A DNA stretch of 32,897 nucleotides. It comes from Ochromonadaceae sp. CCMP2298. Taxonomy: Eukaryota; Sar; Synurophyceae; Ochromonadales; Ochromonadaceae. The notes under the pieces were generated by a model that was not told the DNA's origin, searched no databases, and was given only the letters and a program-made list of their open reading frames with translations. The stretch's first letter is position 1. Each line of letters opens with the position of its first letter. A program made the translations under genes and the position numbers. Location: assembly GCA_026770595.1 (NCBI GenBank), contig MU633650.1, positions 1 to 32,897 of the forward strand. Reading direction: 5' to 3'. Of this stretch, positions 30,815 to 32,897 are shown in pieces.

Positions 30815-31402
30815 CGCGAAAGCCTCTCCCTCTGCAGGCGGTGGCGCTGTGCTCTCCTATGGACTCGTGATGATGGTCTGTGCTCCTTGAGGCAGACTCG
30901 TGAGCCGACTGTTCAATCCTGACCGTACTACGCTCGTGCTCTGCTCTTATCCCTGTCGACAACTTTCGTTGACTCCCGGAACTCTAATAGATCTCAGCAG
31001 CCTCCTCCTCACATCACAACACGCCCAACGCATCCAGCATGTCTAACACACTCCAACACAATATAATACAAGAGTCCCCTGTTCCCTAATAAGAACTCGG
31101 GCGAATGAAGTTTCATTTGTAACGGGCCCTCCAGCCCTTGTCGATTTGAATTTCTCCGTACAGGATGACGGCAGCCTCTTTTGCTCAGAAGCCGTTCCTC
31201 TGGTTCCATCTCTCCACGAATCAAATCATTCCATCTCCATCTCTCAGCTCCTTTGGAATTGATTCCCTGAGGTCGAGAGAATTTAATCCGGACGGTTTGA
31301 GAACTGCGCAAGGCTGCTGCATTAAAAATTACACGAGGCACGTCCCACCAGCTGTAACAATCTGCTCATCTGTCGATATCCCGACCGCCTGACCTGAGCA
31401 CT
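30815..31402. promoter_or_regulatory. Divergent promoter region, GNAT / PDS5
   Basis: A 588-bp spacer between two divergent start codons. The composition is mixed, with an A/C-rich patch at about 31010-31070 that includes AATATAATA. No credible ORF, tRNA or repeat was seen. It must hold both promoters; no specific motif is supported. Confidence 0.4.
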
Positions 31403-32680
31403 ATGACGTCGAAGACATCCATCTTCGGCATGAGCATCATGCGTGTCAGCGGTCGCAAAGGCGATCTCATCAAGCACCTAGACAAGCTGCACAACGCTCT
31501 GTCCGATATCAGCCAAGAAGCAAGAGACCAGCCCAAGGAATTATCGTTCACCGCGAAGCAGCTCGTAGCCCAAGACCTCCTGCAGCACAAAGACAAGGAG
31601 GTGAAACTATTGACAGTCTGCTGCCTTGTTGATATCCTGCGCGTCTTTGCTCCCGATGCGCCGTACAGTCCCGAGGAGACAGTGAGCGTATTCAGGGCGA
31701 TCGCACACCAGCTGAAAGCAATGGCCACGACTCAAACGCTTTCCGAGCTGCATGCCAGCAAACTGTACTACATCCTCAACAGCATAGCCCAAGTGCAATC
31801 CTGCGTGGTTCCCGTCATGCTGGCACAGAGCGGAGTGAGCGGTGCGGAGGAGGTGGTGACGTCTATGTTTGAGACGATAATGTCCTCTGCGCATGCCGAC
31901 CATCCGCCAGAAGGTAAATACGTCATACTATTTAAATACCACCACGCGCGCAATGTATAATACCCCCCTCTTCCTAATTACCAGTCCTAGGAAATGGTGC
32001 TTGCGTCCTGCAGTCTTGCATCCGAGAGGTAAGGGGATAGTATTCGGTGTGTGTGTGATGCCTGATATCTGCTGCTCTGCTGCTGTACTGCCCTACTGCT
32101 CTACTATATAGGTACGTCTCCGCGATCCTGCCCATCTCTGACGCTTCCAACCGCCCCTTACCCCTCGCCGACCCCTAGTCCGATGGGCTATCAGACGTGC
32201 AGCTAGAGTTGCTGCTCCAGCCGCTTCTCCCCAAGAACAAGACCAGCCACCCCGCGCAGTATGATCTGGCAGTTAACGTCCTACGGGACACAGCCGGCGA
32301 AGTGCTGCCTGCCATCAGCGCGATGGTCAACCCCATCATCACACAGGCGAGCCAGATCCAGTGCAGCGACAGTATCGTCGACAACGTCTACCCCCTCATC
32401 TACGAGCTGCACCGCATAAGCCCGGGACTCCTCAACAACATCTTGCCCAACCTCTGCGTACAGCTGAGGAACGAGGATGAGGAGGTTAGAATTCCGACGA
32501 CGGAGATAGTGGGCAAGCTGTTCGCATCCAAGCAGGCGCAGTACGCTGTGGACTTCAGCCGCAATTTTCGAGACTACCTGGGCAGAGCCAGCGACGTGTC
32601 GGCTGATGTGCGCCTCCTCGTGACAGGAACGGCCGGAGCTATAGCCGCAAACAACCCCACACTCCAGAAGTCTATTCTAG
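31403..32680 (+). CDS. PDS5: PDS5 cohesin-associated HEAT-repeat protein (3' partial)
   Basis: PDS5 binds cohesin (with Wapl or sororin/Eco1 in known systems) and regulates sister-chromatid cohesion in the nucleus. Exons 31403-31913, 31985-32028 and 32179-32680 encode the first 352 codons; the last exon ends in phase 1 at GTAAGT and the gene runs out of the window. The hallmark LLQHKDKEVKLLTVCCLVDI (residues about 53-72), followed by LRVFAPDAPY, matches the PDS5 N-terminal HEAT repeats. Later come helical repeats such as VYPLIYELHRISPGLLNNIL and VCVQL-type segments. PDS5 is normally over 1,000 residues, so most is missing. The second exon is only 44 nt, and its inclusion is supported by frame on both sides (phase 1 in, phase 0 out). 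The ATG is in the context AGCACTATGA. Confidence 0.92.
32050..32108 (+). repeat. CTGCT-rich simple sequence in a PDS5 intron
   Basis: Within the 150-bp second intron, a run of CTGCT/CTACT units leads into ATATAG. It is short and imperfect, and resembles in style the pyrimidine repeat at the start of the window and the satellite at the end. Confidence 0.5.
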
Positions 32681-32684
32681 GTAA

Positions 32685-32897
32685 GTGCATAGTGGGCGGT
32701 GTATAGTGCATAGGGGGTAGTGCATAGTGCATAGTGCAAAATGTATAGTGTATAATGTATAGTGTTTATAGTGCGTATAGTGTATAGTGTATAGTGTATA
32801 GTGTATAGTGTATAGTGTATAGTGTATAGTGTATAGTATAGTGTATAGTGTATAGTGTATAGTGTATAGTGTATAGTGTATAGTGTATAGTGTATAG
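32685..32897 (+). repeat. 7-bp tandem repeat (GTATAGT)n in a PDS5 intron
   Basis: It starts four bases inside the intron, immediately after the donor, with diverged units (GCATAGT, GTATAAT and insertions), and becomes a nearly perfect GTATAGT array from about 32774 to the window end. One 5-bp unit (ATAGT) interrupts it near 32836-32842. The array continues beyond the window, so its size is unknown. It is not a (TTTAGGG)n or (TTAGGG)n telomere type. Confidence 0.93.

Noticed and set aside
32685-32897. Telomere or CRISPR-like array
   Set aside because: The unit is a 7-bp GTATAGT tandem without spacers and without the G-run of TTAGGG-type telomeres; it lies in an intron, so it is a satellite.

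Overview
The window is nuclear DNA of a protist. Coding exons are GC-rich and are separated by short spliceosomal introns (65-183 bp, GT...AG) and AT-richer spacers. Starts are ATG in eukaryotic context, with no ribosome-binding sites or operons. A diacylglycerol acyltransferase 1 (DGAT1) carrying an N-terminal PH domain is a form known from stramenopiles. Two genes look axonemal, which suggests a flagellated stage. My best guess is a stramenopile, possibly a thraustochytrid/labyrinthulomycete; this is inference, not proof.

Layout, left to right. (1) 1-2458 (+): 3' part of an Mx/dynamin-like GTPase whose last exon encodes a PDZ domain. (2) 2569-3189 (-): Fcf2/TdIF2-type rRNA-processing factor. 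(3) 3534-22481 (+): a 6,261-residue HECT ubiquitin ligase with two 5' introns and then one coding exon of about 18.7 kb. It holds four SPRY-like units, two LamG/ConA-like units, a Mib-Herc2 domain, a UBA, SH3-like modules, a SUMO-like fold, a SANT-like stretch and an intact HECT domain. (4) 23006-26054 (+): PH-DGAT1, five exons. (5) 26304-26885 (-): unrecognised protein, perhaps axonemal. (6) 27339-27911 (+): Dpy-30-motif protein. (7) 28086-29675 (-): secretory HtrA/Deg protease with PDZ, three exons. (8) 30226-30814 (-): GNAT acetyltransferase, two exons. (9) 31403-32680 onward (+): N-terminal part of a PDS5 cohesin regulator, running into an intron filled by a 7-bp satellite that reaches the end of the window.

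The genes do not form one pathway; this is an ordinary dense eukaryotic locus with convergent and divergent neighbours. Three divergent pairs share short promoter regions: Fcf2/HECT, the unknown gene/Dpy-30 protein, and GNAT/PDS5.

Most worth a second look: the giant HECT protein's architecture (SUMO-like domain, SPRY and LamG domains split by long inserts, repeated SH3-like modules), the dynamin-PDZ fusion, and a 57-bp second copy of the GNAT gene's 3' end that, with the intact copy, brackets the HtrA gene. All exon joins were deduced by eye from frame, splice consensus and family conservation.
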